Assembly: GCF_026162365.1 (NCBI RefSeq)
Contig: NZ_JAOANW010000001.1
Coordinates: 310,001-374,000, forward strand
Length of the DNA: 64,000 nucleotides
Source: Nitratireductor luteus
Lineage (GTDB): Bacteria; Pseudomonadota; Alphaproteobacteria; Rhizobiales; Rhizobiaceae
Direction: 5' to 3'
This document shows positions 1 through 8,137 of the stretch, piece after piece (positions within the stretch are counted from its first letter, which is position 1; every line of letters begins with the position of its first letter). A program made the translations under genes and the position numbers. The notes under the pieces were generated by a model. It saw only the letters and a list, made by a program, of their open reading frames with translations, was not told the DNA's origin and searched no databases.

Positions 1-1
1 C

Positions 2-403
2 GATTTCATCTTCGTCTGGGGTCTGCTGGCCCTTCTTCTGAACTATATCCCGACGGTTGGCTCCCTCATCGCCGGCCTCCTGCCGGTGGCGTTCGCCTTC
101 CTTCAACTCAATATCTGGACGGCTGCGCTCTACGGGCTCGGACTTCTCGTGATCGAACAGGTGATGGGCAACTACGTGGACCCGAAACTGCAGGGCCAGC
201 AGCTTGCCCTGTCGCCTTTGGCCATTCTGGTCGCACTGATATTCTGGTCATGGGTATGGGGTTGGGCAGGCGCGCTGGTGGCCGTACCAATGACGCTCGT
301 GGTGATGATCGTCACTGCAAAGATTCCGGTACTGCAGCCGGTCGCTCTGTTCCTGTCGAACTGCAAGGATGGGGACGAACTACGTGCCGTGACCTCGGCG
401 TGA
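2..403 (+). CDS. AI-2E family transporter (PerM/YdiK type), C-terminal fragment
   Basis: The gene enters from the left edge and its frame is open from base 2. Only about 133 C-terminal residues are visible. They contain the LLNYIPTVGSLIAG segment and several strongly hydrophobic helices, which are characteristic of the AI-2E/PerM permease family. These inner-membrane proteins have roughly eight helices and are usually 340-380 residues, so most of the protein lies outside the window. The family is named after AI-2 exporters, but many members have no proven substrate and nothing here indicates one. The next gene is convergent and its stop lies 3 bases away. The family call is firm; the substrate is unknown. 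Confidence 0.85.
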   Translation, partial: DFIFVWGLLALLLNYIPTVGSLIAGLLPVAFAFLQLNIWTAALYGLGLLVIEQVMGNYVDPKLQGQQLALSPLAILVALIFWSWVWGWAGALVAVPMTLVVMIVTAKIPVLQPVALFLSNCKDGDELRAVTSA

Positions 404-406
404 GGC

Positions 407-1030
407 TCAGTCCGTCCCGCCGGGATAGTTCTCCGCCTTGAGAAGCCGCGCCAGATGCACCGCGTTTGAAGCCGCCATGCGAAGCGAAAGCCGCACCTTT
501 TCCGGCATCTCGTCGAGATCCTTGTAGTCGACGGCCTGCATAGCCTCACCCACCCAATAGGGGCCCGCATTGGCCGGAACGGTGAATCCAACGTCGTTGA
601 GCGCCTGGAAGCACTCGGCATGGCAATGGTGCGCGCCGTCCTCATTGCCGACGACGGCGACGAGCGCCGCCTTTCCTGTGGCGGGCATCCGGCCCCTGTC
701 GTCGGTCTCGCCGAGGAAGGCGTCCAGCCGCTCCATGACACGCTGCGCGAGGCTGGAGGGTTTGCCGAGCCAGATCGGCGTACCAAGGATGAAGATGTCC
801 GCGTCGACGATCTTTTGCCTCAGCCGCGGCCAGCCGTCGCCTTCGCCCATGTCGGAAAGGACGCCTGGCTTGATGTGCTCATCCACCGCCCGGACGATCT
901 CGCCCTCGACGTCGAGCTTTGCCAGTTCGGCGATGAGGTCGGTCAGCATCTTCTCGGTAGACGAGTGTTCCTTGTCCGTGGCGGATTTCAGCGAACAGTT
1001 CAGGGCAAAGGCCGAAAGTTTCTGTAACAT
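407..1030 (-). CDS. Flavodoxin-fold NAD(P)H-dependent oxidoreductase
   Basis: This 207-residue cytoplasmic protein begins with ALNCSLK followed by SSTEKML, the FMN phosphate-binding loop arrangement of flavodoxin-like NAD(P)H oxidoreductases. FILGTPIWLGKPSS, near residue 80, is the conserved second flavin-contact segment. The family reduces quinones, azo compounds or iron using FMN. The start at 1030 is supported by a GGAAGGAAAG ribosome-binding site about 3 bases upstream. It is transcribed alone on the minus strand and is convergent with the upstream permease. The physiological acceptor cannot be inferred from sequence. Confidence 0.8.
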   Translation of the reverse strand: MLQKLSAFALNCSLKSATDKEHSSTEKMLTDLIAELAKLDVEGEIVRAVDEHIKPGVLSDMGEGDGWPRLRQKIVDADIFILGTPIWLGKPSSLAQRVMERLDAFLGETDDRGRMPATGKAALVAVVGNEDGAHHCHAECFQALNDVGFTVPANAGPYWVGEAMQAVDYKDLDEMPEKVRLSLRMAASNAVHLARLLKAENYPGGTD

Positions 1031-1117
1031 GGCTTTCCTTCCCGATGTCCAGACGGCGGACAGCTAACCGTCTTCCTGGTCTGCGATATCGGTAACGCGT
1101 CGCCATCAACGGCGGCG

Positions 1118-2653
1118 CTACCGGGCTTTGCTTCCCCGCTCGACGACCACCTCCCTGGCGCCCTTGTCGTGACGCAAGCCTTTGAAGACGCCATGGCGCA
1201 CCATGCCGTCGGAGGTGAATTCCGTGAACTCGATCTCGGCCACCAGATCCGGTGTCACATATCGTGCTTGGCGGGCGATATCGCGCGGCACGTCGGCAAA
1301 CGGCGCGGTCTTGCGTGCCCTTTTGCGGAATGAGGCAGCCAGCTTCTCCATCATATCCTCGTCGAAGCCAGCACCGACGCGGCCCTTGTAGATCAGGGCA
1401 TTACCTTCGTAGGCACCCAGCAGGATCGAGGCGAAGGGCCGGCCCCGTTTGTCCGATGGCGAGTAGCCGCCGATCACCAGTTCCTGCCTGTTCGTGCACT
1501 TGACCTTCAGCCAGCTTTTCGTCCGTCCCGACCGGTAGCTGCTGTTCGCGCGCTTGGCGATGATGCCTTCATAGCCGGCGGAGCAAAGGCTGCGATGTAT
1601 CTCGGAAGCGTTGCCTGCAACATGCGCTGAAAAGATCAGTGGCTCGCTCTCGCCGCCCAGCAACTTCTCGAGTCGCCGCTTGCGCTCGTGGAGAGGTAGC
1701 GACGTCACGTCTTCCCCCTCCTCCTCCAGGAGGTCGAAGACGAAGCAAGACAGTGCCCTACCGGAGTTCAGCGCCTTCTGCAGAGAGGAGAAATCGGTCT
1801 TGCCATCGGCGTTGAAAGCAACGATTTCGCTGTCCATAAGCGTGCCGCTGGTCGGCAGTCCGGCAGCCGCCTCAGCGATTTCGGAGAACCGCTCGGTCCA
1901 ATCCTGCCCGTTGCGCGTATAGATGCGTGCAGCGCCGGCGGCCACGGCAATCAGGGCGCGATAGCCGTCATACTTCATCTCCGTGAGCCACCCCTCCCCG
2001 TCGGGTGCCGCATCGGCGAGGGTGGCAAGCTGCGGCTCCCGCCATTTCGGCAGTTCAACGTCGGAGACGGAAATCTTCCGCATGGTGCGGCTGGATTCTA
2101 TGCTTTTCGTGTATTTCCTGAGCACGTCGCCACGGCGCGACGAATGCTCGTCGTCGGCCTTGATGAGCAGCCAGTTCTCACGCTTTTCGCCCGGTTTCCC
2201 GGACATGCGCACGAGAGACCATTTGCCCTTCAACCGTTCGCCGTGCAGCGTGAAGGTAAGTTTTCCCTTTTTGAGCCCCTGGCCGGGGTCGTCTTCGGGT
2301 TCCCAGTGGCCCTTGTCCCAGAGCATCACCGTACCGGCGCCGTACTGTCCTTTCGGGATCGTGCCCTCGAATGAACCGTAGGACAAGGGATGGTCCTCGG
2401 TACGCACCGCCAGCCGATTCTCGGAAGGATCGAGACTTGGTCCCTTGGTCACCGCCCAGCTCTTCAGAACGCCATCCCATTCCAGCCGGAAATCGTAATG
2501 GAGGCGGGTGGCGTCGTGCTTCTGCACTACGAAAACGGGCGCCGTTTTCTTTGTGCCGCGCGCGGGCCTGTGGTCGTCGGGTTCACGCGTTTTAGAGAAA
2601 TCGCGCTTGGTACGGTACTCCTTGAGCAGTGTCTCGGCCTGCCGTCGTGCCAT
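1118..2653 (-). CDS. ligD: ATP-dependent DNA ligase D lacking the polymerase domain (PE-LIG)
   Basis: This is the NHEJ ligase, 511 residues. Residues 40-160 form the 3'-phosphoesterase domain, with the metal-binding cluster HDATRLHYDFRLE at 46-58. Residues about 205-420 form the adenylyltransferase domain, with motif I KYDG at 227-230 (K227 is the predicted AMP-accepting lysine). The OB-fold follows, with LKVKC at the domain junction. Full-length LigD also has a primase/polymerase domain of about 300 residues, which is absent here, and the reading frame is bounded by Ku and an intergenic gap. Ku ends 9 bases upstream, so the two are co-transcribed. The protein should seal Ku-held ends but would need a separate polymerase for fill-in. 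Confidence 0.93.
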   Translation of the reverse strand: MARRQAETLLKEYRTKRDFSKTREPDDHRPARGTKKTAPVFVVQKHDATRLHYDFRLEWDGVLKSWAVTKGPSLDPSENRLAVRTEDHPLSYGSFEGTIPKGQYGAGTVMLWDKGHWEPEDDPGQGLKKGKLTFTLHGERLKGKWSLVRMSGKPGEKRENWLLIKADDEHSSRRGDVLRKYTKSIESSRTMRKISVSDVELPKWREPQLATLADAAPDGEGWLTEMKYDGYRALIAVAAGAARIYTRNGQDWTERFSEIAEAAAGLPTSGTLMDSEIVAFNADGKTDFSSLQKALNSGRALSCFVFDLLEEEGEDVTSLPLHERKRRLEKLLGGESEPLIFSAHVAGNASEIHRSLCSAGYEGIIAKRANSSYRSGRTKSWLKVKCTNRQELVIGGYSPSDKRGRPFASILLGAYEGNALIYKGRVGAGFDEDMMEKLAASFRKRARKTAPFADVPRDIARQARYVTPDLVAEIEFTEFTSDGMVRHGVFKGLRHDKGAREVVVERGSKAR

Positions 2654-2662
2654 GGGAAAACC

Positions 2663-3511
2663 TCACGCGGATTTCTTTTTCCTGGCCGAGGGAGTTGATG
2701 CCTTTCCCTTGCTCTTTCGGTTCGATTTCTCGACACTCTGTTTGAGAGCCGCCATCAGGTCGACCACATTGTCACCCTCGGCCGGTTCCTTGCCTGCCTT
2801 CACGCGGGATGCCCCCTTCTTGCGCTTGCCCGCCTTTTCTTCGACGAGCGCATGTATGGCTTCCGAGTATCGATCCTTGAAAGCATCGGCATCGAAGGGC
2901 GCGCTCTTGCGCTCTATCAGCTCCATCGCGACCGAAAGCAGGTCTTTCTCCGCCTTCTTTTCCGAAATCGATGAAAAGAAGGAGTCCGTCTTGCGGATTT
3001 CGTTTTCGTAGTGGAGCGTTTCCAGGAGCAGACCGCTGCCGCAGGGGCGGACCGCCACCAGATATTCATAGCCGCGCATGGCAAGTTGCCCCAGGCCTGC
3101 CTTGCCGGTTTCACGCAAGGCGTCCCGCACGACCCGGAATGCATCCTCCGCCAATTCGTCGCCGGGGCTGAGGAAGTAGGGCTTGTCGAAATATATCGGT
3201 GGAATCTCCGTAATGCCGACGAACTGAACCAGTTCCAAAGTCTTCTTCGATTCCAGCTTGATATCCTCGATCTCGGCCGGATCGATCACCACATATTCAT
3301 CGCTGTCGACTTCATAGCCCTTCCAGATATCCTCATTGTCGACCGGTCCGACACCCGGCACCACCTTCTGGTAATGGACGCGTTTGCCGGAAGGCTTGTG
3401 GATCTGGCGGAATGAGATGCGCGCCTTACGGTCGGTAGCGGAGAACATCTCGACCGGTATCGCAACCAACGACAATCGGAGCTGTCCCTTCCATACAGGC
3501 CGAGGTGCCAT
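2663..3511 (-). CDS. ku: Non-homologous end joining protein Ku
   Basis: This 282-residue protein begins RPVWKGQLRLSLVAIPVEMFSA, which is typical of bacterial Ku. The beta-barrel DNA-encircling core spans residues 1-230. The C-terminal tail (about 235-282) is lysine/serine/arginine-rich and ends KKKSA, like the basic extensions that modulate DNA binding and LigD recruitment. The homodimer threads onto double-strand breaks and recruits LigD, which is encoded 9 bases downstream. The start has GGAG a few bases upstream. An 80-residue charged ORF ends 12 bases upstream, and a sigma-EcfG promoter precedes that ORF. Stress-sigma control of ku genes is known in Sinorhizobium. Confidence 0.95.
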   Translation of the reverse strand: MAPRPVWKGQLRLSLVAIPVEMFSATDRKARISFRQIHKPSGKRVHYQKVVPGVGPVDNEDIWKGYEVDSDEYVVIDPAEIEDIKLESKKTLELVQFVGITEIPPIYFDKPYFLSPGDELAEDAFRVVRDALRETGKAGLGQLAMRGYEYLVAVRPCGSGLLLETLHYENEIRKTDSFFSSISEKKAEKDLLSVAMELIERKSAPFDADAFKDRYSEAIHALVEEKAGKRKKGASRVKAGKEPAEGDNVVDLMAALKQSVEKSNRKSKGKASTPSARKKKSA

Positions 3512-3523
3512 CTCCAGTACCGC

Positions 3524-3766
3524 CTATTTGCTGCCAGACTTGCGGGCACCTTTGCCCAAATCTGTGCGCGCCCGCTTGTCCTTGTCCAACTTCTCGAAGC
3601 TCTCCAACAGGTCATCGGGTTCAGACTTGACGTCCGGCACCGCGCGACGCTGGTTCCGGACCGAAAGCTGATCGTCACCCTGCAGCTTGTTCTTGCCCAT
3701 CTTTTCCTGGGCGAGATCGCTTTCTCGAATCTCTTTCGCAGTTTCGGCTTTGCGCTTGGCTGTCAT
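3524..3766 (-). CDS. Small highly charged protein, first gene of the ku-ligD operon
   Basis: I do not recognise this 80-residue protein. It is hydrophilic and predicted to be largely disordered, starting MTAKRKAETAKEIRESDLAQ, with many Lys, Arg, Glu and Asp and no cysteine. The frame extends upstream to 3868, but ATG 3766 is preferred because AAGGAG lies 7-8 bases before it and a consensus sigma-EcfG promoter lies at 3788-3812, inside the longer frame. It is followed after 12 bases by ku. The composition and position suggest a nucleic-acid-associated accessory factor or a stress protein of unknown role. The NHEJ connection is inferred from operon position only. Confidence 0.75.
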   Translation of the reverse strand: MTAKRKAETAKEIRESDLAQEKMGKNKLQGDDQLSVRNQRRAVPDVKSEPDDLLESFEKLDKDKRARTDLGKGARKSGSK

Positions 3767-3787
3767 GAGAAATCTCCTTTTCGGTCG

Positions 3788-3812
3788 AACGGCGGGAAGC
3801 GCAAAGCGTTCC
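3788..3812 (-). promoter_or_regulatory. Sigma-EcfG (RpoE2-type) promoter of the ku-ligD operon
   Basis: Read on the minus strand, the site is GGAAC, 16 bases, CGTT. This is an exact match to the alphaproteobacterial general-stress sigma consensus. The -10 box ends 22 bases before the start codon of the 80-residue gene at 3766, a normal leader length. It would drive the 80-residue gene, ku and ligD. Confidence 0.85.
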
Positions 3813-3895
3813 ACGACAAAGTCAGGACCCCCCAAGGCACTTGGCTGGCAATTCCGAGGGAGCGACAAGAACCGGCAGAGCCTGCAAAAACGAAA

Positions 3896-4399
3896 CTATT
3901 CGGCGACGGTCGCCCTCAGCATCCACAGCGCCTTTTCGTGGAAGGTCAGGCGTTCCGTCAGCATGTCGTTGGTGACGAGATCGCCCTTCTCCTCCGCGCT
4001 GGTCGCCACATCGCGCATTTTCCGCACCGCTGCTTCATGGTCGACGATGAGATCTTCGACCATTTCCAATGCCGACTGGCCGGGCGCCTCGATCGCGACG
4101 GAAGTATCCACGCCGCGCCCCGTTGGGGCGTGGTGGCCGAGGGCGCGTACACGCTCGGCTATGACATCGGTCGCTTGGAAGAGCGCGTTGTACTGCTCCT
4201 CCGTCAGGACATGGATCGTGTGGAACAGCGGCCCCACGACATTCCAGTGATAGATGTGCGTCTTGATAAGGAGCCTGTAGGTGTCAACCAGGATTTCCGA
4301 AAGCCCGTTGGCCAGTTCCTTGCGATCCTCCCCCGAAAGACCGACATCCATGGCGTCCGTATGCATGCGCGGTTTCAGGACATTCGCCGCCTTGCTCAT
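3896..4399 (-). CDS. dps: Dps-family ferritin-like DNA-protection protein
   Basis: This 167-residue Dps/ferritin-like protein oxidises and stores Fe2+ using peroxide and coats DNA under stress. The segment KTHIYHWNVVGPLFHTIH (about residues 40-57) carries the inter-subunit ferroxidase histidines of Dps, and acidic ligands follow in the next helix. Length and helical layout fit the family. ATG 4399 is chosen over an upstream in-frame start because AGGAAGGAT lies just before it and the N-terminus then matches family length. It is the last gene of a four-gene operon that begins with yqjD and is driven by a sigma-EcfG promoter at 5423-5447. Confidence 0.92.
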   Translation of the reverse strand: MSKAANVLKPRMHTDAMDVGLSGEDRKELANGLSEILVDTYRLLIKTHIYHWNVVGPLFHTIHVLTEEQYNALFQATDVIAERVRALGHHAPTGRGVDTSVAIEAPGQSALEMVEDLIVDHEAAVRKMRDVATSAEEKGDLVTNDMLTERLTFHEKALWMLRATVAE

Positions 4400-4401
4400 T
4401 G

Positions 4402-4620
4402 CTAATATCCTTCCTGTTGGGGGAGAGCTCCACCCTCGTCCACCGGAATGTCGCTCGACGATGGCAGTTCCCGCGGTTGCTGTTCGTCGATGAACATCCC
4501 GTAGTACTCGACCAGCGCCCACACGATACCGGCCAGGACGAGGCTGACGACGAGTACCGCAAGGACCGGGAAGCCTTTGCGCCCTTGGCGCGCCTTTCGG
4601 GCCGGTAGCTTGTCATTCAT
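4402..4620 (-). CDS. Small single-span membrane protein
   Basis: This 72-residue protein has a basic N-terminus (MNDKLPARKARQGRKG), one hydrophobic span (about residues 17-38) and an acidic, proline-rich tail that should face the periplasm. I do not recognise a named family. The start at 4620 overlaps the end of the upstream holin-like gene by 8 bases, which implies translational coupling. The stop is 2 bases before dps. Its position between YqjE-like and Dps proteins suggests an envelope-associated stress role, but this is inferred from the operon alone. Confidence 0.75.
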   Translation of the reverse strand: MNDKLPARKARQGRKGFPVLAVLVVSLVLAGIVWALVEYYGMFIDEQQPRELPSSSDIPVDEGGALPQQEGY

Positions 4621-5098
4621 GGTCTGCACCACCTTTCCGGATACTCGTACGTCTGGCGGCTCCGCCGGCGTCGCGCCTGCGCTCGTTTTCGCGATAGGCC
4701 GCGTAACCGGCAACACCGGCCAGCGTTAATAGAATACCGATCGCCCCGCTCCGCTTGCCGAGAATCGCCGGCAGCATCGCGACGGCAGTAGCGCCCACAA
4801 GCATTCCCGTATCGGAAACCCGTTTGCGCTGCTGTGCCCGCCGCTGCGCCCTGGCGACGATCTTGTAGGCGATGAAGACGGCAAGGCTCAGCACCAGAAA
4901 GCCGATGCCGAACCACAGGGCGGCATTTATGGCGCCCCAGCGGGCGGTAGCGGCGAGATAGGCTGCCAGAAGCAGGAAGACGAGGGCCAATAACGCGGTC
5001 AGCGCCAGGATCGAATAGGCGACGAGACCGGATTTCAAGCGGCGTTTGATAAGCGTCGCCTCGCCAGTGGCGAGCAACGCGATGAGACGGGCAAACAT
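4613..5098 (-). CDS. YqjE-like (holin superfamily III) membrane protein
   Basis: This 161-residue protein has two adjacent hydrophobic spans (about residues 28-50 and 57-80), a basic linker rich in RAQRRAQQRKR, a further weakly hydrophobic region (about 98-130) and a charged tail. This layout fits the Phage_holin_3_6/YqjE family, which is usually encoded beside YqjD/ElaB proteins, as here (gap of 10 bases). In E. coli YqjD/YqjE are membrane-bound stationary-phase proteins. There is no evidence of phage origin. The gene is co-transcribed with yqjD and dps. Confidence 0.78.
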   Translation of the reverse strand: MFARLIALLATGEATLIKRRLKSGLVAYSILALTALLALVFLLLAAYLAATARWGAINAALWFGIGFLVLSLAVFIAYKIVARAQRRAQQRKRVSDTGMLVGATAVAMLPAILGKRSGAIGILLTLAGVAGYAAYRENERRRDAGGAARRTSIRKGGADHE

Positions 5099-5108
5099 GG
5101 CCGCCCCG

Positions 5109-5393
5109 CTAGCGGCGCATCATCATGGCAAGGAGCCAGCCTACACCCGCCGCCACCGCCAGTGCGGTAAACGGCTTCTCACGCACTGTTTCGGTTATTT
5201 CACTCTGCCACTCCTCCGCACTCTCCGTTGCCGCCTGGCGCGCCCGCGACAAGGACCGGTTTCCCATCTTCCGCATATCCTCTGTCAGCTTGGCGATGTC
5301 GTCGCGCAACCGCTGGATATCGGATTCCAGATTCTCAGTTCCGCCCCGCGTTCCAGTGCTCCGGTTCGATGCTTTTTCGGCGGTAGTAGCCAT
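5109..5393 (-). CDS. YqjD/ElaB (DUF883) family membrane-anchored stress protein
   Basis: This 94-residue protein has a charged coiled-coil region with heptad character (about residues 20-68), ending in a C-terminal hydrophobic anchor (EKPFTALAVAAGVGWLLAMMMRR region). This is the YqjD/ElaB/DUF883 plan. In E. coli these proteins are stationary-phase-induced, tail-anchored to the inner membrane and associated with ribosomes. ATG 5393 is chosen because AAAAGGAGGTGATC immediately precedes it. It is the first gene of the operon to dps, 30 bases downstream of a perfect sigma-EcfG promoter. Confidence 0.87.
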   Translation of the reverse strand: MATTAEKASNRSTGTRGGTENLESDIQRLRDDIAKLTEDMRKMGNRSLSRARQAATESAEEWQSEITETVREKPFTALAVAAGVGWLLAMMMRR

Positions 5394-5422
5394 GATCACC
5401 TCCTTTTTGGGTTCAGGCTTCG

Positions 5423-5447
5423 AACGCATGAGCGGCCTCGTTGTTCC
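5423..5447 (-). promoter_or_regulatory. Sigma-EcfG promoter of the yqjD-yqjE-dps operon
   Basis: On the minus strand the site reads GGAAC, 16 bases, CGTT, identical in layout to the sites at 3788-3812 and 8138-8162. The -10 element ends 29 bases upstream of the yqjD start codon. It predicts general-stress induction of yqjD, the YqjE-like gene, the 72-residue gene and dps. Confidence 0.87.
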
Positions 5448-5497
5448 CGGAAGGCGCGATGGCGCGTGTTCGGGAACCACCGAAAAACCCTTGCCGT

Positions 5498-8011
5498 TCA
5501 AATGATGTATCGATCCCACCCGCCATAATGCTCGGCGCTGCGTGAACCGCGCGGCAGGCTGAGAAGGATCAGCGCGATACCGGCAACGATACCGTTCGCG
5601 GAGCCGATTGCTCCTGCCCCATCAAGCAACCACGGTGCAACTATCAGCCACAGTCCAAAGGCAATGTTGATGAACCGCATTGGTCGCACGGCTTCGGCCA
5701 TGGCGATGACCGCCACGGTTATGACCAGCGCACCTACCAGATGATCGCTATGGGCATAGGGTTGCTGCGTACTCAGGATGAGCGGGGTCAGCATCAGCCA
5801 GATGCCGATTAGGCTCGATGCGACCAGCGTCCAAGGTACTGTCACGCCCCACGCCATATGGGCGATCATGGATCGCAAATCCGCGCCGTAGCCGGGCCGC
5901 TTGCTTTCGGTGGCGCCGGGCATGGCGCCGCCCATGAAGAAGGAGCGCCAGAAGGGCTGGCCCGCGCGGTGGCTGTGCAGGAGAAACTGGCCCATGGCCA
6001 CGAGTTCGTCGATCGCGAACGGTATCATGATGAGCATTGCCAGCGCGGCCAGCAGGCACAGCGTACAGTAGGTGCCGATCACGATGGGTTGGATGATGAT
6101 GAAGTAGATGCTGACCACGCCGAGCGGCACCACGACGATACCGAACAGGAGCACCATCCATGGCATGGTGCGCCACCGGCGGCTGCCGCCCATGACACCC
6201 ATCAGGATCTCGAACATGTAGGAGACGGCGCCGAGCCCACCATCGGCAATCGGCCAGGCCTGCGAGACATCGGAGGTGATGATTGTCTCGGATCCGTTCA
6301 TGCCCCCTTCGCCGCCAAAAAACGGCTCCCAAACAGCCCCCGCATGGCCCAGCTGATAGGCGGAGAGCTGGCGGGCGATGATGAAACCGACCACCCCAAG
6401 CGCTATGATCGGCAGACGCTGCAGATAGGTCGATGGCGAATAGGTCCAACCGGGCGGAACGTCGGCCTTCTGCATCATGCCTTCATGGCTCATGCCAGGC
6501 ATCATCGGGACGAGGATCGCGAAGGCTATGACGAGTGCGCCGACGATCGTGTCGTTGTTGTAGGCGGCAGCCGTCGGTGCCCACAGGATCAAGGGCGCGA
6601 ACAGCAGCCAGATGCCCACGAAGGCGGTTGCCCACGGCGCCCAGCTGAAACGTGGCTTGAGCGACAACGCCCCGAAGATGACGATCAGAACCCCGGCGGC
6701 GATGTCGCTGATGCCGATCAGCATGTTGCGTATTTCAGGAGACGGTAGACCGCGTTCCATCGTCACGTCACGCACGACATGCCGGGCCGTTTCCGGATCG
6801 AATAGGCCGAAGGCAAACGGGCTGCTCATCAACCACAGCCCAAATCCGATATTGAGAAAATGGGCCCACGAGTTTGCCAGATGCATCTGTCGCATCTCTT
6901 CCATATGCTCGTGCATCTCGTCCGCTGCGGGCGGCCTGTCGGCCTGCATACGGGCTGTGGCGACGCGCGCCTGGTTGAGGTTGTTGTGCCCATACCAGGC
7001 AGCAGGATCTTCCTTTAACGCTGTGATCATCCTGAAAAGCGTGTCGCGAAGCGATCGCCGCGGCTGCCAGTCGAGATGCTCTTGAGCACGGCCAATATCC
7101 AGTGCGTAATGATCGTCGGCAATATCGACCATCCAGGGCTTGATGAACGGCTCATCGCCCAGCACCTCCTCCTCGACCCAGGCGCCGGTCTTTGCCAGCG
7201 CTTTCGGAATCTTCCAGGTTCTCCATTCCTCCTCATGGACAAGACGGCCTATCGTCTGCTGCAGGTCGTCGTAGCTCATCACGTCCGGCTCGCCGAGCAG
7301 CAGCGGCAGTTCCTGCGGCAAGTTCTTGCGCCGCTCGATCAATTTCGAAAGCGCGTCGATCAGGTCGTCGAGATGCAGGAACGATTGCCCCGTCTTCAGG
7401 TCGGCCGGGTAGACATGGCTTCTTGGGCTGCGCTCATAGATGCGGGCGATCTGGTGGGCGAGGAAGGGATTGCTGCAGCGGTCGTCATATACGCCCGCCG
7501 GCCGCAAATAGACCACGGGAATCCCTCCCCGCAGGTCGTGAATCAGATGCTCGGTCTTGATCTTCGATGCCCGGTAGGGAAGTTTTGGGTCGAGTGTCTG
7601 GCTTTCGTCGATCCTCTGCCCCGGCTTGACAGCAGCGTGCGCAAGCATCGTGCCGGAGAAGATCAGCTGTTCAACCTCGAAATCCTGCAGCGCGCGCAGC
7701 AGGCGTTCAGTGCCTCGCACGGTGACGGCGTCATATTTGGGATCAGGCTCTCCGGTCAGGTCGAAATAGGCGGCCAAATGAATGACAGACGCGATGCGTG
7801 CGCCATGGGACTTGCGCACCTTGGCAAAAGCGGCCGCCACGCTCTCGTCCGAGGTCAGGTCCACATCGATGTGCTGTACGGACGCAGCCGGCTTGTCGGA
7901 ACCTGGCTGATCGAGGCCAACCACGGTATATTTCGACGAGAGCGCTTCAACCAGCGCGCTCCCGATGTAGCCGCTACTCCCCGTGACGATGACGACGTCT
8001 TTCCTGCTCAT
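5498..8011 (-). CDS. SDR epimerase-SPW-VKOR-like-SPW multidomain membrane protein
   Basis: This 837-residue fusion has four parts. Residues 1-340 are an extended SDR/NAD-epimerase domain, with VTGSSGYIGSAL at 9-20 and a YRASK catalytic pair. About 380-500 is a four-helix SPW-repeat region (GLWLMSSPFAFG). About 525-670 is a helical region resembling vitamin K epoxide reductase, with the CxxC motif CTLC at 649-652. About 715-830 is a second SPW-repeat region (FGLWLIVAPWLL). Canonical bacterial VKOR also carries a loop cysteine pair, but no other cysteine occurs in this part, so a full DsbB-like relay looks absent. A sigma-EcfG promoter lies about 127 bases upstream. The function is unknown; an envelope stress redox role is possible. 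Confidence 0.85.
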   Translation of the reverse strand: MSRKDVVIVTGSSGYIGSALVEALSSKYTVVGLDQPGSDKPAASVQHIDVDLTSDESVAAAFAKVRKSHGARIASVIHLAAYFDLTGEPDPKYDAVTVRGTERLLRALQDFEVEQLIFSGTMLAHAAVKPGQRIDESQTLDPKLPYRASKIKTEHLIHDLRGGIPVVYLRPAGVYDDRCSNPFLAHQIARIYERSPRSHVYPADLKTGQSFLHLDDLIDALSKLIERRKNLPQELPLLLGEPDVMSYDDLQQTIGRLVHEEEWRTWKIPKALAKTGAWVEEEVLGDEPFIKPWMVDIADDHYALDIGRAQEHLDWQPRRSLRDTLFRMITALKEDPAAWYGHNNLNQARVATARMQADRPPAADEMHEHMEEMRQMHLANSWAHFLNIGFGLWLMSSPFAFGLFDPETARHVVRDVTMERGLPSPEIRNMLIGISDIAAGVLIVIFGALSLKPRFSWAPWATAFVGIWLLFAPLILWAPTAAAYNNDTIVGALVIAFAILVPMMPGMSHEGMMQKADVPPGWTYSPSTYLQRLPIIALGVVGFIIARQLSAYQLGHAGAVWEPFFGGEGGMNGSETIITSDVSQAWPIADGGLGAVSYMFEILMGVMGGSRRWRTMPWMVLLFGIVVVPLGVVSIYFIIIQPIVIGTYCTLCLLAALAMLIMIPFAIDELVAMGQFLLHSHRAGQPFWRSFFMGGAMPGATESKRPGYGADLRSMIAHMAWGVTVPWTLVASSLIGIWLMLTPLILSTQQPYAHSDHLVGALVITVAVIAMAEAVRPMRFINIAFGLWLIVAPWLLDGAGAIGSANGIVAGIALILLSLPRGSRSAEHYGGWDRYII

Positions 8012-8137
8012 TCCCCGACCCGTTTTCTGAGTTTACTTGGGGTTCCCCCATCCTGTGAAACCGTGCCTGAATCGCTGGCCGACCTTTGTGCACGCGCAGG
8101 TCACACCGGCTCCTGGTCGACACAACGCAACCCTCCC

